Shown piece after piece: positions 52,672 through 62,450 of a stretch of 64,000 bases of DNA (the stretch's first letter is position 1; every line of letters starts with the position of its first letter). The stretch lies in the NCBI RefSeq assembly GCF_020194175.1, contig NZ_JADYVX010000017.1:62001-126000 (forward strand), written 5' to 3'. Source of the DNA: Bradyrhizobium sp. BRP22 (lineage in GTDB: Bacteria > Pseudomonadota > Alphaproteobacteria > Rhizobiales > Xanthobacteraceae). The position numbers and the translations under genes are program-made. The notes beneath the pieces were generated by a model. It searched no databases. It was not told the DNA's origin and was given only the letters and a program-made list of their open reading frames with translations.

Positions 52672-53400
52672 TCAGTTCGTGCCGCTCACCTCCGCGATCC
52701 GGGGCGCAGCGAGTTCGACGAATTCCATGGTGATCGTGAAGTGCTTGGACAATGCGATCACGGCGCCATCCGCGTCGCGCCGGCGCACGGCTTCGACGAT
52801 CGCGGCGTGCTCGGCCTCGACATCGCGCTGCTTGCCGACCTCGCGCCGGATCGACAGCCGGCGGTAGCGCTCGCTCTGTTCGTGGAGCTCGTCACGAAAG
52901 CCGAGCAGCCATCGCGAGCCGCAGGCGTTGACGAGCGCGCGATGAAAGACGCGGTGGCGCACCACCCATTCCTCATAATGCACGCCCGGCTGGTCGGGAT
53001 AGCGGTAGGGCACCGCCTTGAGCGCCTCCCAGGCGGCCTCGACGGCGGCAAGCCAGGCGGCATCGCCGCGCTCGATCGACCGCCGCAGCGCCAATCCCTC
53101 GATGTCGATCCGCGTCTGCGTGACGTCGGCGAGATCGGCGAGCGAGACCGGGCTGACGCGGAAGCCACGCTGGTCGGAGGCCTGCACCAGTCCATCCGCC
53201 ACCAGCCGTGATAGCGCCTCGCGCACCGCGGCAAGGCTGACGGAAAACTGTTTTGCCAAGCCAGCGATGTGGAGCTTCTGGCCGGGCAATAGCCGGGTCG
53301 AAAGGATGTCTGTACGCAGCCGTTCCTGCACCGCAGATGTGAGGCTGCGTGGCCGCTCACCGCCCGATCCCTCACCAAAACTCAACCCGATGTCGTTCAT
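52672..53400 (-). CDS. GntR-family regulator (FCD domain)
   Basis: A 242-residue regulator. An N-terminal winged helix (DILSTRLLPGQKLHIAGLAKQFSVSLAAVREALSRL) and a helical FCD ligand domain with probable metal/ligand residues (EEWVVRHRVFHRALVNAC, EHAAIVEAV). ATG chosen over a TTG eight codons earlier. It precedes the NitT-type operon on the same strand, 52 bases from the binding-protein gene, and probably controls it in response to its substrate. Confidence 0.92.
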   Translation of the reverse strand: MNDIGLSFGEGSGGERPRSLTSAVQERLRTDILSTRLLPGQKLHIAGLAKQFSVSLAAVREALSRLVADGLVQASDQRGFRVSPVSLADLADVTQTRIDIEGLALRRSIERGDAAWLAAVEAAWEALKAVPYRYPDQPGVHYEEWVVRHRVFHRALVNACGSRWLLGFRDELHEQSERYRRLSIRREVGKQRDVEAEHAAIVEAVRRRDADGAVIALSKHFTITMEFVELAAPRIAEVSGTN

Positions 53401-53435
53401 GGCGGCGGAGATTGGCGAGCCCAACCACGGTCGTC

Positions 53436-53450
53436 AATCGAAAATCGATT
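53436..53450. promoter_or_regulatory. palindrome AATCG-AAAAT-CGATT upstream of GntR gene
   Basis: Perfect 5-bp half-sites with a 5-base A/T spacer, about 35 bases before the GntR start. A 15-base symmetric site fits an autoregulatory GntR operator; inferred only. Confidence 0.35.
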
Positions 53451-53561
53451 TTTTCTGCCGGTGGGTTCCGTGATGCGACGACGTGCCTCGCGGCATCGGA
53501 TGCGATTGCCTCTGGTATCGCGGATGCCATTTCGCAGTCGCAAAAAGTCGCACGACCCCAG

Positions 53562-55520
53562 CTAGGCTGCGTAGATCGAGCGCTGCTTGTTCTCCAGCAG
53601 GGCGGGGATCTGTTCGGCGGGGACCGGCCGGCCAATGAAATAGCCCTGGGCCTCGTCGCAATTGGTCTGGCGCAGATATTCGAGCTGGTCAGCGGTCTCC
53701 ACTCCTTCCGCGACCACGCCGATCCGTAGATCCTGTGCGAGACCGATCACGGATTTGACGATCGCGGCGCAGTCGGGCTGCACCAGCATGTCGCGGATGA
53801 AGGATTGGTCGATCTTGATGCGGCTGAATGGCAGTTTGCGCAAATAGGTGAGGGACGAGAAGCCGGTGCCGAAATCGTCGAGCGCAACCGTCACCCCGAG
53901 ATCCAGCAGCGAATTCAGGATCGACAATGCCGATCCGTATTTTGCAATCAGCATCGATTCCGTGATCTCGATCTCGAGCCGCTCGGGACGAACGCCACCT
54001 TGCGTAAGCGCCTGCACGATGGTCTGCAGGATGCCCACATTGTTGAACTGCACGGCCGAGAAATTCACGGCCACGCGGATGTCATCGGGCCATTCCGCGA
54101 GCGCCAGGCAGGCGCGGCGCACCACCCATTCGCCGATCTGGTGGATCAGCCCGGTCTCCTCGGCGATCGGGATGAAGTCACCAGGCGAAACCAGCCCGCG
54201 CTCGGGATGCCGCCAGCGCAGCAGCGCTTCGAAGGCGGTGATGCGGTTCTCGCGGATCTCGATGAACGGCTGATAGACCAGGAACAATTCGTTGCGTTCG
54301 ATTGCTCCTTCCAGATCCCGCTGCAGTGCCATGCGATCGCGCGCCGATCTGTCGTCGCCCGGCTCGAAGAAGCAGATCGTACCGGGTCCATCCTTCTTGG
54401 CGCGATACAGCGCGATGTCGACATGTTTCATGAGGTCATGGGGCGTGTTGCCGTCGCGCGGCGCCAGCACGATGCCGACGCTGGTCGCCCCGAGCGCTTC
54501 GCGTCCGTCGATCAGAAACGGATCGGCGAAGGAGGCAACGAAGCATTCGGCGATCTCGAAGGCTTCTTTCGGTCTGGTCAGATTGGCCATGATGAGCGCG
54601 AACTCGTCGCCACCGATGCGCGCGACATGTTCGGTCGCGCGGGTGCAGCGCTGCAGTCGCGCAGCCGCCTGGATCAGGAATTCGTCGCCGGCGGGATGGC
54701 CGAACTTGTCGTTCACTTCCTTGAAGCGGTCGAGATCGAGCAGCAGAACGGCAAACTCCTCGCCGGTGCGTGCCAGCCGGCCAAGCGCGGCTTCCAGGGT
54801 TTCGTTGAAGGCAATGCGATTGGGCAGCCCGGTCAGCGGATCGCGCCGCACGGTCCGCTCCGCCTCGAGCTGGGTGATGATGCGTCGTGCGAATTCGAAG
54901 GAGTTCACGAACACGGCGCGGAGCAGCACGAAGCCATAGATCGCGAGCAGGACTGCAACCAGCAGGTAGGCAAAATCGCCGATGCTGAACAGGCAGATCG
55001 TGGAGCCGAGAAATATCGGCGCGGTGAAGGCGATAGTGGCGATCGGGATGGTGGCGAAGGCGAGCGCGCCGCCGGCAAGCATTCCGGCGCAAAGACAGGT
55101 AATCACGAGCTGGCCGCCACTGGAGGCATTGGCAAAGAACGCCACCGGAATGACCGCCCAGGCGGATCCCAGCACGAGCGCATTCAGCACCAATCGATGC
55201 ATGGTGCGGCGAGAGACGAATTGCGGCTTTGCGATTCGTCGCGATGCGCGTGACTGCCACGCAAGCCATGTCGCGCCGCCCGCCACGGCCGCGGTCCAGA
55301 TGATCGCGCGAAGCCAGTCCGGCGAATGCCAGAGCGCGATCGCAAGGATGGTCGCATTGCAGACATTGGCCAGCATGAAGCCGACCGCATGGCCGAGCAC
55401 GAGCGACACCTGCTCGGAGCGGATGTAGCCGGCCACCGTCTCGTCCGTTACCGGTCCGCCGAACGCGGCCAGATCGCCGGCGAACAGCTTTGAGAAATAT
55501 GAGCTCAGATAGGTCCGCAT
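53562..55520 (-). CDS. membrane GGDEF-EAL protein (cyclic di-GMP turnover)
   Basis: A 652-residue protein. About six hydrophobic helices in residues 40-205, then a GGDEF domain (intact RIGGDEF) and an EAL domain (EALLRWRHPE, TESML, DDFGTGFSSL, IDQSFI, VAEGVET), all key residues present. It can in principle both make and break cyclic di-GMP. The ATG MRTYLSS is preferred over an upstream in-frame codon. Stand-alone gene; signal sensed is unknown. Confidence 0.94.
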   Translation of the reverse strand: MRTYLSSYFSKLFAGDLAAFGGPVTDETVAGYIRSEQVSLVLGHAVGFMLANVCNATILAIALWHSPDWLRAIIWTAAVAGGATWLAWQSRASRRIAKPQFVSRRTMHRLVLNALVLGSAWAVIPVAFFANASSGGQLVITCLCAGMLAGGALAFATIPIATIAFTAPIFLGSTICLFSIGDFAYLLVAVLLAIYGFVLLRAVFVNSFEFARRIITQLEAERTVRRDPLTGLPNRIAFNETLEAALGRLARTGEEFAVLLLDLDRFKEVNDKFGHPAGDEFLIQAAARLQRCTRATEHVARIGGDEFALIMANLTRPKEAFEIAECFVASFADPFLIDGREALGATSVGIVLAPRDGNTPHDLMKHVDIALYRAKKDGPGTICFFEPGDDRSARDRMALQRDLEGAIERNELFLVYQPFIEIRENRITAFEALLRWRHPERGLVSPGDFIPIAEETGLIHQIGEWVVRRACLALAEWPDDIRVAVNFSAVQFNNVGILQTIVQALTQGGVRPERLEIEITESMLIAKYGSALSILNSLLDLGVTVALDDFGTGFSSLTYLRKLPFSRIKIDQSFIRDMLVQPDCAAIVKSVIGLAQDLRIGVVAEGVETADQLEYLRQTNCDEAQGYFIGRPVPAEQIPALLENKQRSIYAA

Positions 55521-55817
55521 CCCTCGCCCTGCAGGCTTGGCCCCAAGGCGGGCTCCGATTGCGGAACCTCGCCGCAAAGCTTTGACAAACTATGAATTAT
55601 CGAGCGGGCCGACACCGCAACAACACGTTGTGATGCCTCCGCAGGCGTGGACCGCTAACAAATCGATACAAATGCGCCCGCTGGCGATCGTGGTGACCAC
55701 GGGCCGAGCCAATTCAGCGCGGCGGTCAGGCCCCTCAGGCGAAGGCGCATGGCCATAAGTCTTTTCAAATTGTAGCTTTGTCTGTACGACCAAGGAAAAT
55801 ACTTCGGGGGAAACAAA

Positions 55818-57431
55818 TTGAACAATAACAACGACAGCTTGGAATTCGACTATGTCATCGTGGGCGCCGGCTCCGCCGGTTGCGTGCTCGCCAACCGCTT
55901 GAGCGCCGATGGCAAGAGCTCGGTGCTGCTGCTCGAGGCCGGGCCAAAGGACACCAACATCTGGATCCATGTGCCGCTCGGCTACGGCAAGTTGTTCAAG
56001 GAAAAGACCGTCAATTGGATGTACCAGACCGAGCCCGAGCCGGAACTGCATGGGCGCCAGGTCTTTCAGCCGCGCGGAAAGGTGCTGGGCGGTTCGAGCT
56101 CGATCAACGGTCTGCTCTATGTGCGCGGCCAGCACGAGGATTACGATCGCTGGCGCCAGCGCGGCAATGCCGGATGGGGCTATGACGACGTGCTGCCCTA
56201 TTTCAAGCGGGCGGAAGACCAGCAGCGCGGCGCGAACGATTATCATGGCGCGGGCGGCCCGCTGCCGGTGTCGGACTGGCGGCATCACGATCCGCTGTCG
56301 GAAGCGTTCGTGAAGGCGGCGGCCGAAGTCGGCATTCCCACCAATCCCGATTTCAATGGCGCGACGCAGGAAGGCGCCGGCTTCTTCCAGACCACGACGC
56401 GGCGCGGCCGCCGCGCCAGCAGTGCATTCTCTTATCTGCGCCCGGCGATGAAGCGCGGCAATCTGCATGTCGAGACCTCGGCGCTGGCGCAGCGCATCGT
56501 CTTCGAAGGCCGCCGCGCCCGCGCGGTCGAATTCAAGCAGGAGGGGCGTGTCCGCACTGCGCGGGCGCGGCGCGAGATCCTGGTCTCCAGCGGTGCCTAC
56601 AACTCGCCGCAACTGCTGCAGCTGTCCGGCGTCGGGCCGGCCGAGCTGTTGAAGAAGCACGGCATCGAGGTCGTGCTCGACCAGGCTGGCGTCGGCAATG
56701 ATCTGCAGGATCATCTGCAGGTGCGGCTGATCACGCGCTGCCTGAAGCGGGTCACGCTCAACGACGTCGTCAACCATCCGCTGCGGCGCATCTGGGCCGG
56801 CGCGCATTATGCGGCCTTGCGGCGCGGGCCGCTGACGATCGCCGCCGGCACCTCGGGCGCGTTCTTCAAGACCGACCCGCGCTTGGCGACGCCGGACATC
56901 CAGATCCACTTCATCCCGTTCTCGACCGACAAGATGGGCGAGAACCTGCACACGTTTTCGGGCTTCACCGCTTCCGTCTGCCAGCTCCGCCCCGAAAGCC
57001 GCGGCTCGCTTCGTATCAGGAGCGCGGATCCCTCGGTGCCGCCGGAAATCCGCATCAACTATCTTTCGACCGAAACCGATCGCCGCGCCTTCGTCGACGG
57101 CATCCGCATCCTACGCAAGATTCTCGCCGCACCGGCGCTGAAGGCCTATTGCGCGGCCGAGATCGAACCCGGGCCGAAGGTGGTCAGCGACGAGGATCTG
57201 CTCGACTTCTGCCGCCGCACCGGCTCAACCGTCTATCATCCGACCTCGACCTGCCGCATGGGCAATGACGCGCTGGCCGTCGTCGACCAGCGGCTCAGGG
57301 TGCGCGGCATCGATGGCTTGCGCGTGGTCGATGCCTCGATCATGCCGGACCTGATGTCGGGCAACACCAACGCGCCGACGATCATGATCGCGGAGAAGGC
57401 GTCGGATATGATCCTGGAGGATGCGCGGTAA
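55818..57431 (+). CDS. GMC-family FAD oxidoreductase (choline/alcohol dehydrogenase-like)
   Basis: A 537-residue flavoprotein. The N-terminal dinucleotide fold is DYVIVGAGSAGCVLANRL, the GMC signature is GKVLGGSSSINGLLYVRG, and the C-terminal active-site region is VYHPTSTCRMG followed by GNTNAPTIMIAEKA. TTG start preceded by GGGGGAA; no other start fits before the FAD motif. No betaine genes nearby, so an alcohol substrate other than choline is likely. Confidence 0.93.
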   Translation: MNNNNDSLEFDYVIVGAGSAGCVLANRLSADGKSSVLLLEAGPKDTNIWIHVPLGYGKLFKEKTVNWMYQTEPEPELHGRQVFQPRGKVLGGSSSINGLLYVRGQHEDYDRWRQRGNAGWGYDDVLPYFKRAEDQQRGANDYHGAGGPLPVSDWRHHDPLSEAFVKAAAEVGIPTNPDFNGATQEGAGFFQTTTRRGRRASSAFSYLRPAMKRGNLHVETSALAQRIVFEGRRARAVEFKQEGRVRTARARREILVSSGAYNSPQLLQLSGVGPAELLKKHGIEVVLDQAGVGNDLQDHLQVRLITRCLKRVTLNDVVNHPLRRIWAGAHYAALRRGPLTIAAGTSGAFFKTDPRLATPDIQIHFIPFSTDKMGENLHTFSGFTASVCQLRPESRGSLRIRSADPSVPPEIRINYLSTETDRRAFVDGIRILRKILAAPALKAYCAAEIEPGPKVVSDEDLLDFCRRTGSTVYHPTSTCRMGNDALAVVDQRLRVRGIDGLRVVDASIMPDLMSGNTNAPTIMIAEKASDMILEDAR

Positions 57432-57465
57432 TTTGTGCGCTGACGCGCCTGCAAACTCCGCTGTC

Positions 57466-57555
57466 ATCATCCGCGAAAGCGGATGATCCAGTACGCGCAG
57501 GCCGTTGTTGCTACGCGCGGTAGTGGTTACTGGATGCCCCGCCTTCGCGGGGCAT
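57466..57555. repeat. two GC-rich hairpins between convergent genes (REP-like pair)
   Basis: ATCATCCGC-GAAA-GCGGATGAT (57466-57487) and ATGCCCCGC-CTTC-GCGGGGCAT (57534-57555), both perfect 9-bp stems with stable tetraloops, flanked by related CCAGTA/TACTGG sequences. The pair sits in the 138-base gap between the GMC oxidoreductase and hemE stops, so it may end both transcripts. Confidence 0.75.
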
Positions 57556-57569
57556 GACGATCGAAGGAC

Positions 57570-58613
57570 TCAACCCCGATACGCCCGCACCCGCTGCACC
57601 ATCTGCTCGACATGGGCGATCGGCGTTTCCGGCTGGATGCCGTGGCCGAGATTGAAGATCAGCCGGCCCTTGCCGTAGTTCTCAAGGACATCATCGATCG
57701 CCCGGTCGAGCGCGGCGCCGCCGGTGATCAGTGCGAGCGGATCGAGATTGCCCTGCACCGCGACGCGGCTCTGCACGCGTTCGCGGATCATCGCAGGCTC
57801 CGCCGTCCAGTCGATGCTGACGGCGCTGACGCCCGTTGCTTCCACATAGGCCGGCAGCATGCCGGCAGCACCGCGGGGGAAGCCGATGATCTTGGCGTCC
57901 GGCACCTCTCTGCGCACCCCCTCGACAATGCGGCGCGCAGGCTCGATCGACCAGCGCTCGAATTCGCGCGGCGGCAATACGCCGGCCCAGGTGTCGAACA
58001 GCTGCAGGCAATCGGCGCCAGCTTTTAATTGGCCGACGAGGTAGTGGATCGAATTCTCCACCAGCGCGTCGATGATGGCCGCGAATGACTCGGGGTGCCG
58101 ATAGGCCATCATCCGCGCCGGCGCCTGGTCGGGTGTGCCTTGTCCTGCGACCATGTAGGTTGCGACCGTCCATGGCGCGCCGCAGAAGCCGATCAGCGCG
58201 ATCCTGTCGTCGAGCTCGCGCCGCACGCGGCGCAGCGCCTCATAGACCGGCTCGAGTTTGGCGAAGTCCGCATGCGCGGCGAGCGTCTTCACTTTTTCCG
58301 GCGTATCGAGCGGATCGAGCCGTGGCCCTTCGCCGGCCTCGAACCGCACCGAGCGTCCCAGCGCATAGGGAATGACGAGGATGTCGGAGAAGATGATGGC
58401 CGCATCGAAGTTGAAGCGGCGGATCGGCTGCAGCGTGACTTCGGCGGCATATTCCGGCGTGAAGCACAGATCGAGGAAGCTGCCGGCCTTGGCCCGCAAT
58501 TCGCGATATTCAGGCAGATAGCGGCCGGCCTGCCGCATCATCCAGATCGGCGGGGTCGGCTGGCGCTCGCCGGCAAGCACATCAATAAGCGGTTTGGATG
58601 AATGCTGGGACAA
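57570..58613 (-). CDS. hemE: uroporphyrinogen decarboxylase
   Basis: A 347-residue cytoplasmic enzyme of haem biosynthesis converting uroporphyrinogen III to coproporphyrinogen III. Family signatures PPIWMMRQAGRYLPEYR near the N-terminus and GFCGAPWTVATYM in the middle; Asp in IIFSDILVIP. A TTG start follows AGGAA. Length is standard. Confidence 0.97.
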   Translation of the reverse strand: MSQHSSKPLIDVLAGERQPTPPIWMMRQAGRYLPEYRELRAKAGSFLDLCFTPEYAAEVTLQPIRRFNFDAAIIFSDILVIPYALGRSVRFEAGEGPRLDPLDTPEKVKTLAAHADFAKLEPVYEALRRVRRELDDRIALIGFCGAPWTVATYMVAGQGTPDQAPARMMAYRHPESFAAIIDALVENSIHYLVGQLKAGADCLQLFDTWAGVLPPREFERWSIEPARRIVEGVRREVPDAKIIGFPRGAAGMLPAYVEATGVSAVSIDWTAEPAMIRERVQSRVAVQGNLDPLALITGGAALDRAIDDVLENYGKGRLIFNLGHGIQPETPIAHVEQMVQRVRAYRG

Positions 58614-58741
58614 GAAAGGTTCCTACCGGGCTCGGCTGACATTTTGACGCTTCTGATACACGGCGCGCCGCTTCCGGCCAAGGCAGATCTGGAACCGCCG
58701 CAGAGCGCGGCGCGTTGATCTGGCGCAAATGGAGGGAGCCT

Positions 58742-58963
58742 ATGGCTGAGAAATTCAATCCGGCACCGCATGACAAGCATGCAGATGATCCGCATGAAGC
58801 GCTCGCCGCCGATCGCGAGACGCACGAGAAACTCGAAGCCGGCCTGGAGCACACCTTCCCGGCCTCCGATCCGGTCAGCGCGGCGCAGCCGTCGCCGAGC
58901 AAGGACAAGGGCCAGCACGATGACCCATCGCTCTGGGAAAAAGTGAAGGCAATGTTCCGCTGA
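58742..58963 (+). CDS. small hydrophilic protein, unknown function
   Basis: A 73-residue acidic/His-rich protein (MAEKFNPAPHDKHADDPHEALAADR) with a short motif TFPASDPVS and a basic C-terminal helix (WEKVKAMFR). GGAGGGAG before the ATG fixes the start. Resembles small stress-type proteins in rhizobia, but no named domain recognised. Confidence 0.7.
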   Translation: MAEKFNPAPHDKHADDPHEALAADRETHEKLEAGLEHTFPASDPVSAAQPSPSKDKGQHDDPSLWEKVKAMFR

Positions 58964-58983
58964 CGGTCGGAACCCCGGCGACC

Positions 58984-59199
58984 TCAATAATGCGGCGGCC
59001 GCTCGTTGATCGGGACGGCCGCATTGCTTTCGGCGTCCTGCAACCGCTCGCGCAATTCCTCAACCTGCCGCGTCAGCGCATCGATCTGCTTCCATTGCGC
59101 CGTGATGGTCTCGTTCAGCGTCTCGATCGTATCGTCCTGATAGGCAATCCGCGTCTCCAGCGTGTCGATGCGCTCGGCGAGCGTCTTGATATCAATCAT
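58984..59199 (-). CDS. slyX: SlyX family protein
   Basis: A 71-residue coiled-coil protein with the SlyX pattern: heptad-rich N-terminal helix (LAERIDTLETRIAYQDDTIETLN) and the characteristic C-terminal ending RPPHY. Its ATG overlaps the trhO stop by eight bases, so the genes are coupled. Function of the family is unknown. Confidence 0.93.
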   Translation of the reverse strand: MIDIKTLAERIDTLETRIAYQDDTIETLNETITAQWKQIDALTRQVEELRERLQDAESNAAVPINERPPHY

Positions 59200-59926
59200 G
59201 GGCGGTCTCTTTTCCGCGGCCGAGCGCGATCCGTTCGTCGAACACGAAACATTCGCCGCGCCAACGGCTCTCCTGCTCCGGCGTCTCCTCCAGATATTTG
59301 AGGATACCACCCTTGAGGTGATAGACCTCATCGAAGCCGCGCGCGAGCAAGAAGCTGCTCGCCTTCTCGCAGCGGATGCCGCCGGTGCAGAACATCGCGA
59401 TCTTCCTGTGCCTGGTCCGATCGAGCTTCTGCGCGGCAAACTCCTTGAACTGTCCGAAACTCCTGATGCCGGGATCGAGCGCGCCCTCGAACGTGCCCAT
59501 GGCGACTTCGAACGCGTTGCGGGTGTCGATCACGAGCGTATCAGGGTCGGCGATCAGCGCATTCCATTCGGCCGGGTCGACATAGATCCCGACCTGCCGC
59601 GTCGGATCGACGGAGGCGTCGCCGAGCGTGACGATTTCCTTCTTCAGCCGCACTTTCAGCCGCTGGAACGGCATCGCGGCAGCTTCGGAGAACTTCAGCT
59701 CCAGCCTGTCGAGCCGGCCGCCGAACAGTGCGCCGTGCTGCAGTTCCGCAACGAAGGTGTCAATCACCTCGGTGCGTCCGGCGATCGTGCCGTTGATGCC
59801 CTCGCTGGCCAGCAGGATGCTGCCCTTCAATCCAAGACCCGCGCAGATTGCGCGCAGGGGATCGCGCAGCTCCCGGTAATCGGGCAGGCTGGCGAACTGG
59901 TAGAAGGCGGCGACTTTCAGCGGCAT
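59192..59926 (-). CDS. trhO: tRNA uridine(34) hydroxylase (rhodanese-domain TrhO/YceA)
   Basis: A 244-residue protein with an N-terminal acylphosphatase-like domain (KVAAFYQFASLPDYRELRDPL, ASEGINGTIAG) and a rhodanese domain with active-site loop CTGGIRCEKAS. Family members hydroxylate uridine 34 of tRNA. The length is shorter than in enterobacteria but usual for alphaproteobacteria. Confidence 0.94.
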   Translation of the reverse strand: MPLKVAAFYQFASLPDYRELRDPLRAICAGLGLKGSILLASEGINGTIAGRTEVIDTFVAELQHGALFGGRLDRLELKFSEAAAMPFQRLKVRLKKEIVTLGDASVDPTRQVGIYVDPAEWNALIADPDTLVIDTRNAFEVAMGTFEGALDPGIRSFGQFKEFAAQKLDRTRHRKIAMFCTGGIRCEKASSFLLARGFDEVYHLKGGILKYLEETPEQESRWRGECFVFDERIALGRGKETAHD

Positions 59927-60091
59927 GCCGCCGGTTTATCAGGCAGCCGGGCCAGCGAAAACCCTTCGCAGATTCCCGGCGCAACGCAGCTCTGGCATGC
60001 CAACCATTGCCGAGAGCGGCATGAATATGTCATGTAGCTCCCGCCCCGCCGGGAACTCCATGCAGCAGAACAATCAAGCGAGCTACTTTTA

Positions 60092-61678
60092 ATGAGAAAC
60101 TTTCATTTCGCCGGTCGCTCCACGGTCCACTCTCTCAATGGAATGGTAGCGACGTCGCACCCGGAGGCCGCGCTGGCGGCAATCGACGTGATGCGCGAGG
60201 GCGGTACGGCGGCGGATGCGGCGATCGCGGCCTCCGCGCTGCTCGCGGTGATCGAGCCGCAATCCACCGGCATCGGTGGCGACTGCTTTGCGCTGGTGCA
60301 GCCGCGGGGCGACGGCAAGATCATCGCGTACAATGGATCCGGCCGCGCCCCGATGGCGGCGAACGCGGAATGGTATCTCGAGCGCAAGATCCATTCGGTC
60401 CCGCTCACCTCGGCGCATGCGGTGAGCATTCCCGGCGCCGTCGACGCCTGGCAGACGATCCTGGGCGATCACGGCAAGTTCGGCCTCGACAAATTACTGC
60501 AGCCGGCGATCAAGGCCGCAGAAGAGGGCTATGTCGTCGCGCCCCGCATCGCCTTCGACTGGAAGAACCAGTTCGAGAAACTGAAGAACGGCACCAACAC
60601 CCAGCGCTATCTGCTGCCACACGGCAAGCCCGCGGTCGCCGGCGACGTGATCCGCCAGCCCGAGCTCGGCAAGACGCTGCGCGCGATCGCGAAGGATGGT
60701 CCGAAGGCGTTCTACACCGGCGAGATCGCCGAGGACATGGTCGAGACGCTGCGCGGCATCGGCGGCCTGCACACCCTGGAAGATTTCGCCAACCATTCGA
60801 CCGAGGTCACGGCGCCGATCGGCACCATCTATAAGGGCTACGATGTCTGGCAGTGTCCGCCGAACGGCCCGGGCATCACGATGCTGGTGATGCTCAACAT
60901 CCTCTCCCGCTTCGATCTGACGAAATTCCCCGCGCTCAGCGTCGAGCGCTTCCATCTCGAGGCGGAGGCCGCGCGCATCGCCTACATGATGCGCGAGCAG
61001 CATATCGGCGATCCCCGGCACGTGCATGTCGACGTCGCCGGCATCCTGGCAAAGGAATTCGCCGACGAATACATCAAGAACATCCGGATGGACCGGCTGC
61101 TCGACCTGCCGAATGTCGCGCCGCCGATGAATCCGTCGACGGTCTATATCACCGTCGTCGACAAGGACCGCAACGTCTGCTCCTTCATCAACTCGATCGC
61201 GCATTCCTTCGGCTCGGCGATCGTCTCAAACAAGACCGGCATCCTCTTGCAGAACCGCGCCGGCGGTTTTCGCATCCAGCCCGGCCATCCCAACTGCATC
61301 GCGCCGGGCAAGCGTCCCCTGCATACGATCATCCCGAGCCTTGCGAGCAGGAACGGCCGCGCGATCATGCCGTTCGGCGTGATGGGCGGGCAGTACCAGC
61401 CGGTCGGTCAGACCCATGTGCTGACCAACATCCTCGACTATGGCTGCGACGTGCAGGAAGCGATCGATATGCCGCGCGGCCTGCACTATGAGGGCGTCTA
61501 TCAGCTCGAGGACAGCGTACCGGCCGCGATCGTCGAGGATCTGAAGAAGATCGGGCACAAGACCACCAGCGTGGTGGCTCCGCTCGGTGGCGGGCAGGCG
61601 ATCTGGATCGATTGGGACAAGGGCACGCTGACCGGCGGTTCCGATCCGCGCAAGGACGGCTGCGCGCTCGGCTATTGA
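60092..61678 (+). CDS. ggt: gamma-glutamyltransferase family protein
   Basis: A 528-residue Ntn-hydrolase precursor. The N-terminal part (GMVATSHPEAALAAIDVMREGGTAADAAIA) and the processing site before the nucleophile Thr in NPSTVYITVVD are visible. No signal peptide is evident, so unlike E. coli Ggt it may be cytoplasmic. It would hydrolyse or transfer gamma-glutamyl groups, or act as a related acylase. The molybdenum oxidoreductase follows after 137 bases. Confidence 0.9.
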   Translation: MRNFHFAGRSTVHSLNGMVATSHPEAALAAIDVMREGGTAADAAIAASALLAVIEPQSTGIGGDCFALVQPRGDGKIIAYNGSGRAPMAANAEWYLERKIHSVPLTSAHAVSIPGAVDAWQTILGDHGKFGLDKLLQPAIKAAEEGYVVAPRIAFDWKNQFEKLKNGTNTQRYLLPHGKPAVAGDVIRQPELGKTLRAIAKDGPKAFYTGEIAEDMVETLRGIGGLHTLEDFANHSTEVTAPIGTIYKGYDVWQCPPNGPGITMLVMLNILSRFDLTKFPALSVERFHLEAEAARIAYMMREQHIGDPRHVHVDVAGILAKEFADEYIKNIRMDRLLDLPNVAPPMNPSTVYITVVDKDRNVCSFINSIAHSFGSAIVSNKTGILLQNRAGGFRIQPGHPNCIAPGKRPLHTIIPSLASRNGRAIMPFGVMGGQYQPVGQTHVLTNILDYGCDVQEAIDMPRGLHYEGVYQLEDSVPAAIVEDLKKIGHKTTSVVAPLGGGQAIWIDWDKGTLTGGSDPRKDGCALGY

Positions 61679-61815
61679 GCGCGACTTCACTGAGACTTGG
61701 AACCAGCGCTGCTTCACAGCGCCGTGCTTCGTCATCCGGAACAACGCCGCACCGCCTTTGTTAGGGCGGTGAGGCGCAGGCGTGCGCCGCAATTCCTTTC
61801 GCAGCGGAGCCCGTC

Positions 61816-62436
61816 ATGGATGACAAGACAAATCCGCGATCACTTTCTGCCTTCAATCGGCGTTCGTTCCTGGCGGGAGCCGCCGGTGGCGCGATGTTCC
61901 CGCTGGCGGCGCGCGCGGCCGGATCCGCGACGTCCACGATCCCTTCGACACAGGATCCCACGCTTCCCGTTCCCGTGACGCTGCGCGTCAACGGCCATGA
62001 TAATTCCCTCAACATCGATGCGCGCACCACGGTGCTCGACGCGCTGCGCGAGCATATCGGGCTCACCGGCAGCAAGAAGGGCTGCGATCACGGCCAGTGC
62101 GGCGCCTGCACGGTGCTGATCGAGGGCCGTCGCGTGCTGTCCTGCCTGACGCTGGCGCTGTCGGCGCAGGATCACGAGATCACCACCATCGAAGGCCTTT
62201 CCAACGGCGAGCGGCTGCATCCGATGCAGCAGGCTTTCATCGACCACGACGCTTTCCAGTGCGGCTATTGCACGCCCGGCCAGATCATGTCGGCGATCGC
62301 CTGCGTCAAGGAAGGTCACGCCAACAGCGATGAGGACATTCGCGAATATATGAGCGGCAACATCTGCCGCTGCGCGGCGTATCCGAACATCGTGGCCGCC
62401 GTGAAGCAGGCGGCGCCCGAAATCCTCTCCGGCTAA
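61816..62436 (+). CDS. paoA: (2Fe-2S) subunit of aldehyde oxidoreductase (PaoA/YagT-like)
   Basis: A 206-residue iron-sulfur subunit with its own Tat signal (NRRSFLAGAAGG). Cluster motifs are GCDHGQCGAC, CGYCTPGQ and NICRCAAY. Length and Tat signal match the periplasmic PaoABC/YagTSR group. First of three subunit genes. Confidence 0.93.
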   Translation: MDDKTNPRSLSAFNRRSFLAGAAGGAMFPLAARAAGSATSTIPSTQDPTLPVPVTLRVNGHDNSLNIDARTTVLDALREHIGLTGSKKGCDHGQCGACTVLIEGRRVLSCLTLALSAQDHEITTIEGLSNGERLHPMQQAFIDHDAFQCGYCTPGQIMSAIACVKEGHANSDEDIREYMSGNICRCAAYPNIVAAVKQAAPEILSG

Positions 62437-62450
62437 CAGAGGCGCTCATC

